64,000 bases of DNA. Origin: Bacteroides cutis (GTDB lineage: Bacteria; Bacteroidota; Bacteroidia; Bacteroidales; Bacteroidaceae). Below the pieces are notes generated by a model. The model was not told where the DNA came from, did no database searches, and was given only the letters and a program-made list of their open reading frames with translations. The stretch lies in the NCBI RefSeq assembly GCF_900241005.1, contig NZ_OEST01000008.1, forward strand, positions 62,001 through 126,000, given 5' to 3'. The position numbers and the translations under genes are program-made. Shown here piece by piece: positions 35,449 to 45,139 of the stretch; position 1 is the stretch's first letter; each line of letters begins with the position of its first letter.

Positions 35449-37746
35449 CTAGTTCATAATCTTAAATCCGATAAAGAAAGTCCTCGGCTGTGTGGGACCA
35501 TAGAAATAACCTGCATCCCGAAATTCCCCTTTATCCAAATCTTTCTGGAAACTATTAAAAATATTTTGTACACCTATATTCAATTGAAACTTGATGTGAT
35601 CGTGCAAAACGAACGTATAATTCAATTTCAGGTTCAGATCAAAGAATTGAGGAGTATGCTCCATATGGTCTTTCTCTACATATCCGGCATAATGAGGTAC
35701 AATCATTTTACCCGTATAAGTACCGGATAGTGAAAAATCAAAGTTCTTTACCGGAGCGGATGAAAACGTAAAGTAACCATGATAGTCGGGAGTACGCGGC
35801 ATACGTTTAGTTGTCAGGTCTTCGCCATCTACTTGTGTCCAGGCTTCTTCACGAGTATAACGACTACGCTGTGCCGTAAACCCCAACTGGAATTGTGCTT
35901 CCTTGCCATGCGCTATCTTAGCGTCGAGATTGGCACCGAATACACGGGCACCATTACCATTACGACGTTCTTTGATGACATCACCATTCTCATCCTTGCC
36001 TATATCCTCCAGCACAAATACATGGCGTAAGTCTGTATAGAAACCTTCCACCAGAAGATTTGCCTGCCAATGCCCCAAATGAGCAGTCCAGTCGATAGAA
36101 CCGCTGTAACTATTGGAACGCTCTTCACGCAAATTATCCGACAGTTTGATTTGTACACCTTCACCCCCCACGGCAGTCACATGCAAATCTTCATCGTATG
36201 CCTGCGGGGCACGGAAACCGGTAGAATAGGTCAATCGTGCCTGAAAGTCTTCAGTAGGTTTATAAAGAAGATTGACACGAGGACTGAAAATCAATTTGTC
36301 AATCAGATTATGTTTATCCAGACGGGCGCCTACCAACATCGTCAGCACATTCATCTTCCATTCGTTCTGAACAAAGGCACTGGCAATGCGTACATCCTGC
36401 TCCATATCACGGTGATATCCCGTCATAACATCGTGCATGGAATTACTCTGATATTCCAAACCACCCGTGAAAGTAGCCGGAGCAAAAAAACAGTTATCCA
36501 TATTACCAACATACATTCCCCCGGCTACCCAAGTGAGATCATCCGTCTTGCCGTATGCGTTTGCGTCCCTTTGAGCTCCATAATAACTGTTGCGGTCAGT
36601 GTGCTGGACAGAGCCATATACTGAGAGTTTATGTTTATATTCACGCCAAAACAGATCGTAACTTACCCCCCCGCTATTGATAATATGTTTGGTTTGTTCG
36701 GTGATATCGGTTTCATGTGGTTGAAGATCGAACTTATTACCGCCACGACGAAACTCATTGGTGGTATGATACTCCAGATTGATACGGCTGAATTGTGTAG
36801 GGCGATAGTAAGCACGGAAACCGAAAGTGTTCATATTCAACTTACCTAATTCGGAAAATCCGTCGCCATCACGATCGTAAGGATTACGGTTACGATAACT
36901 CTCATAGAGAGCGATACCGTAAGAATTATCCTTGGCTACCAAAGAAACGTTGCCCCCCATGTATTGTTCCCAAGACTTTCCATCCATATTAGAGAACATG
37001 CTCGATACCTGAAAAGAGTTATTAATAGGATCTTTAGTAATGATATTAATGGTTCCTCCTACCGCATTGGCACCGAAAAGAGCGGAACCTCCACCACGTA
37101 CCACCTCTACACGTTCGATCATATTCACAGGAATTTGTTCCAAGCCATATACGCCACTCAATGCGCTGATAATAGGACGGCTGTTGATCAGGATTTGCGA
37201 GTACGGACCTTCCAGTCCATTGATACGTACTTGAGGAAAGCCACAGTTCTGGCAGTTGTTTTCCACACGAAGTCCCGACTGATAATTCAAAGTCTTGGCA
37301 AGGTCGGTAGAATTCACCATTTCAAAAAGTTTGGTACTCATCACATTCACTACTACCGGAGCAGCTTTACGGCTTACTTCATTACGATTAGCTGATACGA
37401 CCACCTCATCCGTCATAAAACTTTCCTCTATCATCTGAAAATGTACCACAGCGGTATATTCTTTGGATACCTCTATCTCTTTTTCTTGCGTTTTATATCC
37501 CACTGCCGACACACGCAGTTTATACTTGCCCGGTGAAAGGTTCTTAAATTGAAATTGTCCTTCTTCATTGGATATCGTTCCCTGTCCTGTCCCTACAATC
37601 AAAATAGTGGCGTACGGTATATTTTCTTCACTTCCTTCCACAATGACGTGGCCTGAAATCATATTACCTTCCCTGATAGGATTTACGGCAATAGCTACGC
37701 CGGTGCTTACTACAGTAAGTACCAACGCCAATATAAATTGTTTCAT
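35449..37746 (-). CDS. TonB-dependent receptor with CxxC in the plug
   Basis: Outer-membrane receptor of 765 residues. Signal peptide about 1-20; carboxypeptidase-regulatory-like domain about 30-105; plug about 115-235; then the barrel, ending in FFIGFKIMN. The plug holds C165-Q-N-C168 in VENNCQNCGFPQVRINGLEG. CxxC in a receptor plug and the His/Cys-rich protein encoded just upstream suggest metal or metal-complex uptake (inference). A 22-bp tandem palindrome array lies 42-129 bases before the start codon. There is no SusD partner, so it is probably not a glycan importer. Confidence 0.9.
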   Translation of the reverse strand: MKQFILALVLTVVSTGVAIAVNPIREGNMISGHVIVEGSEENIPYATILIVGTGQGTISNEEGQFQFKNLSPGKYKLRVSAVGYKTQEKEIEVSKEYTAVVHFQMIEESFMTDEVVVSANRNEVSRKAAPVVVNVMSTKLFEMVNSTDLAKTLNYQSGLRVENNCQNCGFPQVRINGLEGPYSQILINSRPIISALSGVYGLEQIPVNMIERVEVVRGGGSALFGANAVGGTINIITKDPINNSFQVSSMFSNMDGKSWEQYMGGNVSLVAKDNSYGIALYESYRNRNPYDRDGDGFSELGKLNMNTFGFRAYYRPTQFSRINLEYHTTNEFRRGGNKFDLQPHETDITEQTKHIINSGGVSYDLFWREYKHKLSVYGSVQHTDRNSYYGAQRDANAYGKTDDLTWVAGGMYVGNMDNCFFAPATFTGGLEYQSNSMHDVMTGYHRDMEQDVRIASAFVQNEWKMNVLTMLVGARLDKHNLIDKLIFSPRVNLLYKPTEDFQARLTYSTGFRAPQAYDEDLHVTAVGGEGVQIKLSDNLREERSNSYSGSIDWTAHLGHWQANLLVEGFYTDLRHVFVLEDIGKDENGDVIKERRNGNGARVFGANLDAKIAHGKEAQFQLGFTAQRSRYTREEAWTQVDGEDLTTKRMPRTPDYHGYFTFSSAPVKNFDFSLSGTYTGKMIVPHYAGYVEKDHMEHTPQFFDLNLKLNYTFVLHDHIKFQLNIGVQNIFNSFQKDLDKGEFRDAGYFYGPTQPRTFFIGFKIMN

Positions 37747-37787
37747 GATTAGCGTATATAAAAAATTATCAATAAATATCTGTCACA

Positions 37788-37875
37788 TACCAAATGCTGG
37801 TACGATAAATACCAAATAACGGTACAACAAATATCAAACGCTGGTACAGTACATACCAACAGTCGATATTACAAA
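37788..37875. repeat. four 22-bp tandem repeats containing TACCA-N5-TGGTA palindromes
   Basis: Four contiguous 22-bp units start at 37788, 37810, 37832 and 37854. Units 1-3 hold the inverted repeat TACCA-N5-TGGTA or one-mismatch forms (AATGC, AATAA and ACGCT-type centres); unit 4 is degenerate. The period is two helical turns, so bound proteins would line up on one face. It lies between the His-rich gene and the TonB receptor gene. Confidence 0.85.
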
Positions 37876-37881
37876 ATGCAT

Positions 37882-38223
37882 TTAAAGAATGATAGAAGAT
37901 GGAGGGGCACGAAGGGAAATCACCCTATATGCTTTACCTTTAACGGCAACGCTTCCAGATTCAACTCTAAGCACTGTCAACAAGGGACACATCGGATGCA
38001 ACTGTTCGCAACAATCCGGCTCGGATGAGATAAAATGAGACAACAAGCCGATGACAAGAAGTGAAGCATCGGAATGCGAATGTTTATTATGAAAAGGATG
38101 CGAGTGGGTAACCAATACCCCATTTACGTAGTGGACATGAGTAAACGCCGTTATACTTGCCTGGTACGCTATGAAGAGTACAAGCAAGAATAAGGCGCCT
38201 ATGATTTTTCTGAGTTGCTTCAC
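37882..38223 (-). CDS. small exported His/Cys-rich protein
   Basis: Protein of 113 residues with an N-terminal hydrophobic signal or anchor (about 8-27). It carries a dense set of possible metal ligands: H29, H31, H40, H42, H45, H48, H50, H63, C71, C72, H76 and C79. It is upstream of, and probably co-transcribed with, the CxxC-plug TonB receptor, 135 bases away. A metal-binding periplasmic role is likely but unproven. I do not recognise a named family with certainty. Confidence 0.7.
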   Translation of the reverse strand: MKQLRKIIGALFLLVLFIAYQASITAFTHVHYVNGVLVTHSHPFHNKHSHSDASLLVIGLLSHFISSEPDCCEQLHPMCPLLTVLRVESGSVAVKGKAYRVISLRAPPSSIIL

Positions 38224-38255
38224 GTCCCGATACCTATCTTTTTAATTTGAAGCGG

Positions 38256-38263
38256 CAAAGATA
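38256..38263 (-). promoter_or_regulatory. -7 box upstream of the His-rich protein gene
   Basis: The minus strand reads TATCTTTG, 32 bases before the start codon and just past the nucleotidase stop. It would let the metal unit be expressed separately from the nucleotidase operon. Confidence 0.5.
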
Positions 38264-38267
38264 GTAA

Positions 38268-40013
38268 TTATTTGTCAGTTTTACCAAACAGGTATTCATA
38301 ATCACGTTTGGAAGCAGGCACTGTCCATTTTTCAGGAATGAATTTCCACTGACCTAAAGCATGGGGAGTAATCACTTTCCGCTGTTCGATATATTGCACC
38401 AGATAATAACGTAGATCTTTATCGGTAGAATTGATGATACGTCCTTTCAAGTCATCCTGTGAGATACCCGCTCCCTTGGTAAGAAGTTCTCCACCCCCAT
38501 TACCACGATAAGAGTTCAGGGCAACCGTATAAATCTTATTCATATCGAACGGTTTACCATCTGCCATACTGATAATCGTTACTTTCTCCCCCGCCGGTTT
38601 CGTCACATCCACTGTATATATGATACCGGCAGCAGAATCAAAGTTAAAGCTAAAGTTCTTAAAAGAAGCACGATCAGCAGCACCCTCACGACGTTTTTCA
38701 CGGAACAATAAGAGGTGATCATCCGCCGACTGCATACGATTTGTCCATAAATCATACGACATTTCCAAGGCATCATGAACTTCCTTACCCGAAAGTTTCA
38801 TAGTATAGAGCATGTTCTCGTACTTATACAAATTGAACATGTCGTTCACAAAAACTTCACCTTCTTTTATCTCTGTATCAAATGACAAAGGTGCGGCCAA
38901 TGAAATTTCAGCACCGCTGATTTCCAACTGTAACGTATGGATAAGATCGATGAAAGCAGAAGAGCCGAAATATGCAGGACGCGTGGAAATGGTTTCAGTG
39001 AACCGTCCTATTTTTTTGGAAACAAAATCCTGAATAGTACCATATTGAGGCGTAAAATGCTTCATAAAGTCTTCACTGATACCGTAATCCTTGGTGTCAG
39101 AGAGCCTTCCTTCTATCTTTTTATCCACGACTTTGCCGTTACGCAGTTTCAGAGTCACGTCAATATCACTTACAACAAGACCGTTACTGGCAGGATCTAT
39201 CACCAACACAGAATCTCCTTCAACATTCACCACTTTCTTGCACTCGCGGGCATGATCGTGCCCCATCAATACGATATCAAATCCCGGCACATTCCGCGCA
39301 ACGTCTATCGAGGCATTTTCACGATATTTACCTCCCATCAACAAGGCATCTTGTCCGGCATGGAACATACCGATTATCAAATCCGGCTTTTCTTTTTCGC
39401 GAATAGTTTTCATCCATTTACGGGCAGTATCTTCCATATCATCAAAACGAAGTCCTTGCCATAGGTTCTCTGACAACCATACGGGAATAGCAGGAGTAAT
39501 CATCCCCAATACCACAATCTTCACACCATCACGTTCCATCACCTGATAAGGTTTAAAATGTGTATTTCCCGAAGCTGTTTCAATGATATTAGCTCCCAAA
39601 ACCGGGAAGTGACAATCGCCCGCCCAACGGTCAAAAACAGTACGACCGGTCTCTACATCATGATTACCCATATTTCCGGCATCATAACCCATGAAGTTCA
39701 TCATTTCGGCAGCCACATGAGGAGAAACCGTATCAATGTAGTTGTAATAGTAGGCCGTAGGTTGTCCTTGCAAAATATCACCATTATCCAACAATATCAG
39801 ATTATCTTTATATACCTCTCTATTTTTCTGCACCAATGCGTACACGCGCGCCAAACTTCCAGTTGCTTCCCGTTGTAAAATAAAGTCATGGGGATAGAAA
39901 TTTCCGTGTATATCACTCGTTTGTACAATCTTCAATTTTATTTCTTTCTCCTGAGTATTTACACAAGCGGTCAGGATAAAAAAACACAGAAAAAAAACAC
40001 TTACTCTTTTCAT
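38268..40013 (-). CDS. UshA-like 5'-nucleotidase / metallophosphatase lipoprotein
   Basis: Periplasmic or surface phosphatase of 581 residues with lipobox (FILTAC, Cys17). The N-terminal calcineurin-like metallophosphatase domain (about 27-270) has the metal motifs D34-I-H36-G-N, DNGD, GNHD and GHDHA. The C-terminal 5'-nucleotidase domain (about 330-560) includes LNSYRGNGGGELL for nucleoside binding. It would release nucleosides and phosphate from nucleotides or related phosphoesters. It follows the histidine kinase gene by 13 bases in one operon. Confidence 0.93.
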   Translation of the reverse strand: MKRVSVFFLCFFILTACVNTQEKEIKLKIVQTSDIHGNFYPHDFILQREATGSLARVYALVQKNREVYKDNLILLDNGDILQGQPTAYYYNYIDTVSPHVAAEMMNFMGYDAGNMGNHDVETGRTVFDRWAGDCHFPVLGANIIETASGNTHFKPYQVMERDGVKIVVLGMITPAIPVWLSENLWQGLRFDDMEDTARKWMKTIREKEKPDLIIGMFHAGQDALLMGGKYRENASIDVARNVPGFDIVLMGHDHARECKKVVNVEGDSVLVIDPASNGLVVSDIDVTLKLRNGKVVDKKIEGRLSDTKDYGISEDFMKHFTPQYGTIQDFVSKKIGRFTETISTRPAYFGSSAFIDLIHTLQLEISGAEISLAAPLSFDTEIKEGEVFVNDMFNLYKYENMLYTMKLSGKEVHDALEMSYDLWTNRMQSADDHLLLFREKRREGAADRASFKNFSFNFDSAAGIIYTVDVTKPAGEKVTIISMADGKPFDMNKIYTVALNSYRGNGGGELLTKGAGISQDDLKGRIINSTDKDLRYYLVQYIEQRKVITPHALGQWKFIPEKWTVPASKRDYEYLFGKTDK

Positions 40014-40026
40014 TCTATCATGTATT

Positions 40027-41946
40027 TTATAAATCTAACGGATGAGTGAAAATAAATCTCGCTCCCTTAGTATAAGTAGAGTCTATCCAAATTTTTCCAC
40101 CCCATTTTTGTACAGTCAACCGGCAAATTGATAAACCTAATCCCGTTCCCTGAGCATATTCATTTAGTTTCTCAAAACGCTCAAAAACCTGTTTTTGCTT
40201 TTCCAAAGGTATACCACAACCGGTATCTGATACAGAAAAGACAGCCATACCACAACCTTTATCCAATTTTAAATTCAAAGTGATGATGCCTTTTTCTGTA
40301 AACTTATCTGCATTTGAAAGAAGATTGATAACAACCTGCTGCAAACGCTGTATATCCGTACGCATTTCCAATATTTCCAGATCAGACTCAAATATCAGAT
40401 GATTAGAAGATCTACGTGCCTGCACTACCGAAGCCAACGCTTGACGACAAACTTGCACAACATCGCACTTTTCCATTGAAAAGTTTACCCTACCTGCTTC
40501 AAGACGCGACACATCCAGAATGTCATTAATCAGCCGTAGCAGCAAATCCGAATTAGTTTTGATAATATCGAAATATCCCCTTTGCTCTTCCAAAGAAGTA
40601 TCGCCGGCAGAGAGTACGTCTGAAAAACCGACAATAGCATTTAAAGGTGTACGTATCTCATGACTCATATTGGCAAGAAAAGCACTCTTCAACCGACTGG
40701 ACTCTTCAGCTTTATCCTTAGCTTCTCGCAAAGCCCCTTCGGATACTTGCAACTCGTCCTTCAATTTCTTGGTGTGGTAATAGAAATAGAGCGAAACAAA
40801 CAAGCCGGCAAGCAATATGACCAAAATAGAGAATACTCCCCAAATCTGGAATTTATACTGTTCATAAAATGATGGAGCCACATTCACTATCTTTACGGGT
40901 ACAGACAAAAAAGAGATATCAAGTTTTCTCTCTTTGATAAGTTTGCCATCTACCAACGCTTCATTGGGAATGACCTCTATCAGATTATTTTCATCGTGGG
41001 GATTGGATAATAACTGTATGGCCTGACGTGCCATGCCTTTACCTAACGCTCTGTATATAGGGACAATTCCACCTACTGCCCAATATCCTATACCAATCGA
41101 AGTGATGGAAAAAACCGGCAGCCCGGGAGCCGCTTCCATCATGGCATAAGTAGCGTTCCGCATAAAATAGCCATCATTCATATCTACTCGCCACGTACCC
41201 AACAGTAGGGCTGTGTTAGCAGGCAGTGCGTGAAGTTTGTCACTGATTGTATAAATAGTATTTACACGCCCATCCAAAAGGATAAGATTCAAATCGGGAA
41301 AGTTCTTCATTTCTTCTATGACATGCGCCTGCAAAGTGACACCCCCATAACTGTTATCTGATATAAACGCGATATTCCGGGTAGCCGGATACATCTTTTT
41401 AATCATCCGGACATTGGCTTTAACGTCATAATCATACATAAAACCCGCTTTAATAGGCAAACCCTGAAAATCCTCAAAGAAGTCCAAAGACTCAGGCATC
41501 CATGTCTTCAAATCCACCCCTTGTTCCGGTAATTTTATTATGTTGCGGCTCGTCAACGACGTAAGTACAGGAATATTTCCACGGACGGACTCCTCCACCG
41601 ATAGATAGGCAGCCCAAGCTTCCTGCCCTATAAGAACAATCAATACAGGTTCTTTATTGCCTTTATATTTCGATAATAATTCTGTCATTCTCCGTTTCCA
41701 CAAAGTGGATTCTGAGAAACTTTTACAGTTCATATTCTCCAATACGACTCCATTTTTACCTCCCAGACGCTGAAATTCTTCTATAAAATCAGAAATATTA
41801 CCCGAAGTTTGGCGCGCGTCCGGATTATAGGAACTGATAATCAATACAGGATGTTCACCCATCATGGAGAAAGCAGACAAGACGGGAAAACAAAGTGCCA
41901 TAAGTATTGACAGAACTCGATGGAATATATGTTTTGATTGATTCAT
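40027..41946 (-). CDS. histidine kinase with periplasmic-binding-protein-like sensor
   Basis: Membrane sensor kinase of 639 residues. Signal or first helix about 10-28; an extracytoplasmic sensor region (about 30-350) resembling ABC-type substrate-binding proteins; transmembrane helix about 367-390; a short coiled coil (400-420); HisKA with H429 in NMSHEIRTPLN; and an ATPase domain with N545, DTGCGIP (D574) and GTGLGLSI. No receiver domain is attached and no response regulator is adjacent. It shares an operon with a 5'-nucleotidase, so a nucleotide-related or phosphate signal is possible (inference). Confidence 0.93.
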   Translation of the reverse strand: MNQSKHIFHRVLSILMALCFPVLSAFSMMGEHPVLIISSYNPDARQTSGNISDFIEEFQRLGGKNGVVLENMNCKSFSESTLWKRRMTELLSKYKGNKEPVLIVLIGQEAWAAYLSVEESVRGNIPVLTSLTSRNIIKLPEQGVDLKTWMPESLDFFEDFQGLPIKAGFMYDYDVKANVRMIKKMYPATRNIAFISDNSYGGVTLQAHVIEEMKNFPDLNLILLDGRVNTIYTISDKLHALPANTALLLGTWRVDMNDGYFMRNATYAMMEAAPGLPVFSITSIGIGYWAVGGIVPIYRALGKGMARQAIQLLSNPHDENNLIEVIPNEALVDGKLIKERKLDISFLSVPVKIVNVAPSFYEQYKFQIWGVFSILVILLAGLFVSLYFYYHTKKLKDELQVSEGALREAKDKAEESSRLKSAFLANMSHEIRTPLNAIVGFSDVLSAGDTSLEEQRGYFDIIKTNSDLLLRLINDILDVSRLEAGRVNFSMEKCDVVQVCRQALASVVQARRSSNHLIFESDLEILEMRTDIQRLQQVVINLLSNADKFTEKGIITLNLKLDKGCGMAVFSVSDTGCGIPLEKQKQVFERFEKLNEYAQGTGLGLSICRLTVQKWGGKIWIDSTYTKGARFIFTHPLDL

Positions 41947-41967
41947 TCAACAACTTTGTAACTGGTA

Positions 41968-41975
41968 CAAAGATA
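41968..41975 (-). promoter_or_regulatory. -7 box of the kinase-nucleotidase operon
   Basis: The minus strand reads TATCTTTG, 21 bases before the kinase start codon. Confidence 0.5.
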
Positions 41976-42016
41976 TAATAAAACTTATAAAGATATAGAA
42001 AAAAGATACTTTTTCG

Positions 42017-42024
42017 TACATTTG
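42017..42024 (+). promoter_or_regulatory. -7 box of tex
   Basis: TACATTTG matches TAnnTTTG and lies 29 bases before the tex start codon. Confidence 0.5.
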
Positions 42025-42053
42025 CTCTCTATTATCAATATCATTTAATTGAC

Positions 42054-44195
42054 ATGACACAAATTTTTCACAACATAATATCTGCCACTCTTGGGATATC
42101 TGAAAAACAAATCGGGCAGACTTTACATTTGTTAAACGATGGAGCTACCATTCCATTTATCAGTCGTTACAGAAAAGAAGCAACAGGCGGATTGGATGAA
42201 GTACAGATTGAAGCCATCCAAACTCAGTATGAAAAACTGAATGAAATCGCTAAACGTAAAGAAACCATCATCAATACTATCCGGGAACAAGAAAAGATGA
42301 CACCTGAGTTACAGAAACGTATCGATGAAACATGGGACAGTACTGTGCTCGAAGATATTTACTTGCCTTATAAGCCCAAACGCAAAACACGCGCGGAAGT
42401 CGCACGACAAAAAGGATTGGAACCGCTTGCCACTTTATTGATGTTACAGCGAGAGCCTCATCCGGAGAAGCGTGCTACCGATTTCGTCAAGGGTGATGTA
42501 AAAAATACAGATGACGCATTAAAAGGAGCACGCGATATCATCGCCGAACAAGTGAGTGAAAATGAGCGTGCAAGAAACACATTACGAAATATTTTCTCGC
42601 GCCAGGCAATATTAACAGCCAAAGTTGTAAAGGGTAAAGAGGAAGAAGGTAACAAATACCGGGACTACTTTGATTGTTCCGAATCATTAAAACGTTGCAG
42701 TTCCCATCGCCTACTCGCCATTCGGCGTGCAGAATCCGAAGGTATACTGAAGGTAAGTATCAGCCCGGATGATGATGAATGTTTGGAACGTCTGGAACGA
42801 CAATTCGTGTTTAATCATAATACTTGTGGACAACAAGTGACCGAAGCTGTACAAGATGCTTACAAACGCCTGTTGAAACCTTCTATTGAGACAGAATTTG
42901 CAGCACTGAGTAAAGAACGTGCCGATGAAGAAGCCATACGTGTGTTCACAGAAAACCTGCGTCAACTACTACTTGCTTCACCACTGGGACAAAAACGAGT
43001 AATGGGCATCGATCCCGGTTTCCGTACCGGATGTAAGGTGGTATGTTTGGATGCCCAAGGAAATCTTTTGCACAATGAAAATATATATCCACATCCACCG
43101 GTGAACAAACCGAAAGAGGCCTTTTCAAAATTACAAAAGATGATAGAGGCTTACAAGATAGAAGCAATTGCCATCGGTAACGGAACTGCCAGCCGTGAAA
43201 CGGAGGATTTCTTAAAACAACAGACATTCAATCTCAATATCCAGATTTTCATTGTAAGTGAACAAGGAGCATCCATTTATTCTGCGTCTAAAATAGCAAG
43301 GGATGAGTTTCCCGAGTATGATGTAACCGTACGCGGTGCGGTATCCATTGCCCGCAGACTGATGGATCCGTTGGCAGAACTCGTAAAAATAGAGCCTAAA
43401 TCTATCGGAGTGGGACAATATCAGCATGATGTAGACCAAACTAAATTAAAAAGATCACTGGATCAAACAGTAGAAAACTGTGTAAACCAAGTAGGTGTAA
43501 ACCTAAATACGGCCAGCAGTCATTTGTTGACCTATATATCCGGACTCGGTCCGCAACTGGCGCAAAACATCGTAAATTACCGAACTGAAAACGGAGCTTT
43601 TGCTTCCCGTAAGGAATTATTAAAAGTACCCCGTATGGGAGCAAAAGCATTTGAGCAATGTGCCGGTTTCTTACGTATTCCGGAAGCAAAAAACCCATTG
43701 GATAACACGGCTGTACATCCGGAAAGTTACTACATTGTAGAACAGATGGCGAAAGATTTAGGATGTACCGTAACAGAGTTGATTACCAACAAAGAATTAC
43801 GACTGAAGATACAACCGGAACGATACCTTTCTCCCACCGTAGGTATGCCTACCCTGAAGGACATACTTCAGGAATTGGATAAACCCGGACGAGATCCTCG
43901 CGGTCCTATCAAGATATTTGAATTTGACAAGAATGTGCGTACCATCAATGACTTGCGTATCGGTATGGAACTTCCAGGTATTGTAGGCAATATTACCAAC
44001 TTCGGTGCTTTTGTCGATATAGGCATCAAGGAAAATGGTCTGATACACCTCTCCCAACTTGCTCAAAGATACATATCAGACCCGAATGAAATAGTTTCCA
44101 TTCATCAGCATGTCCGTGTAAAGGTGCTTAGTGTGGATCCTGACCGCAAGAGGATACAGTTGACGATGATTGGAGTGGAACAAGAAACTTTATAA
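42054..44195 (+). CDS. tex: Tex-family RNA-binding protein
   Basis: Cytoplasmic nucleic-acid-binding protein of 713 residues, the normal size. In order: N-terminal Tex helical region, YqgF-like RNase H fold (about 320-450, GIDPGFRTGCKVVCLD), helix-hairpin-helix pair (about 485-560, SGLGPQLAQNIVNYR and LLKVPRMGAKAFEQCAGF), and a C-terminal S1 domain (about 640-708, GMELPGIVGNITNFGAFVDI). Linked to transcription accuracy and stress in other bacteria. Its last 68 bases overlap the end of the convergent CPBP gene. Confidence 0.97.
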   Translation: MTQIFHNIISATLGISEKQIGQTLHLLNDGATIPFISRYRKEATGGLDEVQIEAIQTQYEKLNEIAKRKETIINTIREQEKMTPELQKRIDETWDSTVLEDIYLPYKPKRKTRAEVARQKGLEPLATLLMLQREPHPEKRATDFVKGDVKNTDDALKGARDIIAEQVSENERARNTLRNIFSRQAILTAKVVKGKEEEGNKYRDYFDCSESLKRCSSHRLLAIRRAESEGILKVSISPDDDECLERLERQFVFNHNTCGQQVTEAVQDAYKRLLKPSIETEFAALSKERADEEAIRVFTENLRQLLLASPLGQKRVMGIDPGFRTGCKVVCLDAQGNLLHNENIYPHPPVNKPKEAFSKLQKMIEAYKIEAIAIGNGTASRETEDFLKQQTFNLNIQIFIVSEQGASIYSASKIARDEFPEYDVTVRGAVSIARRLMDPLAELVKIEPKSIGVGQYQHDVDQTKLKRSLDQTVENCVNQVGVNLNTASSHLLTYISGLGPQLAQNIVNYRTENGAFASRKELLKVPRMGAKAFEQCAGFLRIPEAKNPLDNTAVHPESYYIVEQMAKDLGCTVTELITNKELRLKIQPERYLSPTVGMPTLKDILQELDKPGRDPRGPIKIFEFDKNVRTINDLRIGMELPGIVGNITNFGAFVDIGIKENGLIHLSQLAQRYISDPNEIVSIHQHVRVKVLSVDPDRKRIQLTMIGVEQETL

Positions 44196-45018
44196 TAACC
44201 ACTGTCCCAATTATCATAAGTATCGTGCAAATTATAGATCCTTCAAATCCGAAAGAACCACCATTCATTATATTGGCTTCGGGAAAATGCAGGGTCAGTA
44301 AGCTAGTACCAAATTTGTTGCCACTGACTTCATAACCTAATATTGGGCCTTGCAGCCAATTCCAGAACCAGTGTAAAGCAATAGGAAAACAAAGATTACG
44401 GGTATATAGATAGGATGCCCCTAAAAGAATTCCTGCCAACACAATGTTGAGGAACGGCAGAAAAGCAAAATTAGGGTTTGCGATGTGTATCAATGAAAAA
44501 AGGATGGAAGAAATGAGAAGTGCCCAAAACTTGTTCACACCTGCATCCAGCAAACGCCCCAAGACAAAACCGCGTAAAGCCAGTTCTTCTGTGATGCCTA
44601 CCAAGAGAAAAAACATCAAAGTCATCAGCAAAGTAGATAGTTGAAAGGTTATTCCTGTTACCTCTACCACGCCTACAAGTAGAGAAAACCCAAAACCTAT
44701 CATATAAAGTACAAAAGCGAACAAAGTTCCACCCAACCAATCTTTCCAACGTCCTTTCAAAGAAAGTCCTAAACCGGTAAGCGAGAGCCCACGAAACCGC
44801 AATACAATCCATGCTGCCAAAAACACACCGATCAGCATGATCGTTTCATTTATCATGAGAAAAGGAATGTTCTCCGCCATATCTGTACCCTTCAGTTTAT
44901 CAAACAGGACTCCAAAAGGTATAGTGATAAACATCATTATAATAAATGCAAGCACTATAAACATGATAATATCTACTGCGGCAAGTCCTACACGTATCTT
45001 TTTAGTCATTGCTTCCAT
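44128..45018 (-). CDS. CPBP-family intramembrane metalloprotease
   Basis: Integral membrane protein of about 296 residues with about eight helices. The CPBP (Abi) motifs are present: EEx3R in VGITEELALRGFVLGRLL and the second histidine motif in ILFSLIHIANPN. I prefer the ATG at 45018 over an earlier one, which would add a non-typical 15-residue extension. Family members resemble the Rce1 protease and serve in prenyl-protein processing, bacteriocin immunity or unknown roles. Its C-terminal tail is encoded antisense to the end of tex. Confidence 0.88.
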   Translation of the reverse strand: MEAMTKKIRVGLAAVDIIMFIVLAFIIMMFITIPFGVLFDKLKGTDMAENIPFLMINETIMLIGVFLAAWIVLRFRGLSLTGLGLSLKGRWKDWLGGTLFAFVLYMIGFGFSLLVGVVEVTGITFQLSTLLMTLMFFLLVGITEELALRGFVLGRLLDAGVNKFWALLISSILFSLIHIANPNFAFLPFLNIVLAGILLGASYLYTRNLCFPIALHWFWNWLQGPILGYEVSGNKFGTSLLTLHFPEANIMNGGSFGFEGSIICTILMIIGTVVIIKFLVPLQSSSTVSSCGQDPH

Positions 45019-45103
45019 AAACAAAATCGGATATAATTGATTAATATCCGACAAAAATAACAATAAAAAGAAAAAACATTAGTAATTCTTTGCATATTCT
45101 CGC

Positions 45104-45111
45104 TATATTTG
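45104..45111 (+). promoter_or_regulatory. -7 box of the LRR protein gene
   Basis: TATATTTG matches TAnnTTTG and lies 28 bases before the start codon. Confidence 0.45.
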
Positions 45112-45139
45112 AAGCACTTAATTAATCTGAATTCAAAAC

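Noticed and set aside
37788..37875. Plasmid iterons or an origin
   Set aside because: No replication gene is nearby and the array sits in a normal promoter region.
44128..45018. Phage-defence (abortive infection) role for the CPBP protein
   Set aside because: The Abi name is historical; the motifs show an intramembrane protease and there is no defence-gene context.
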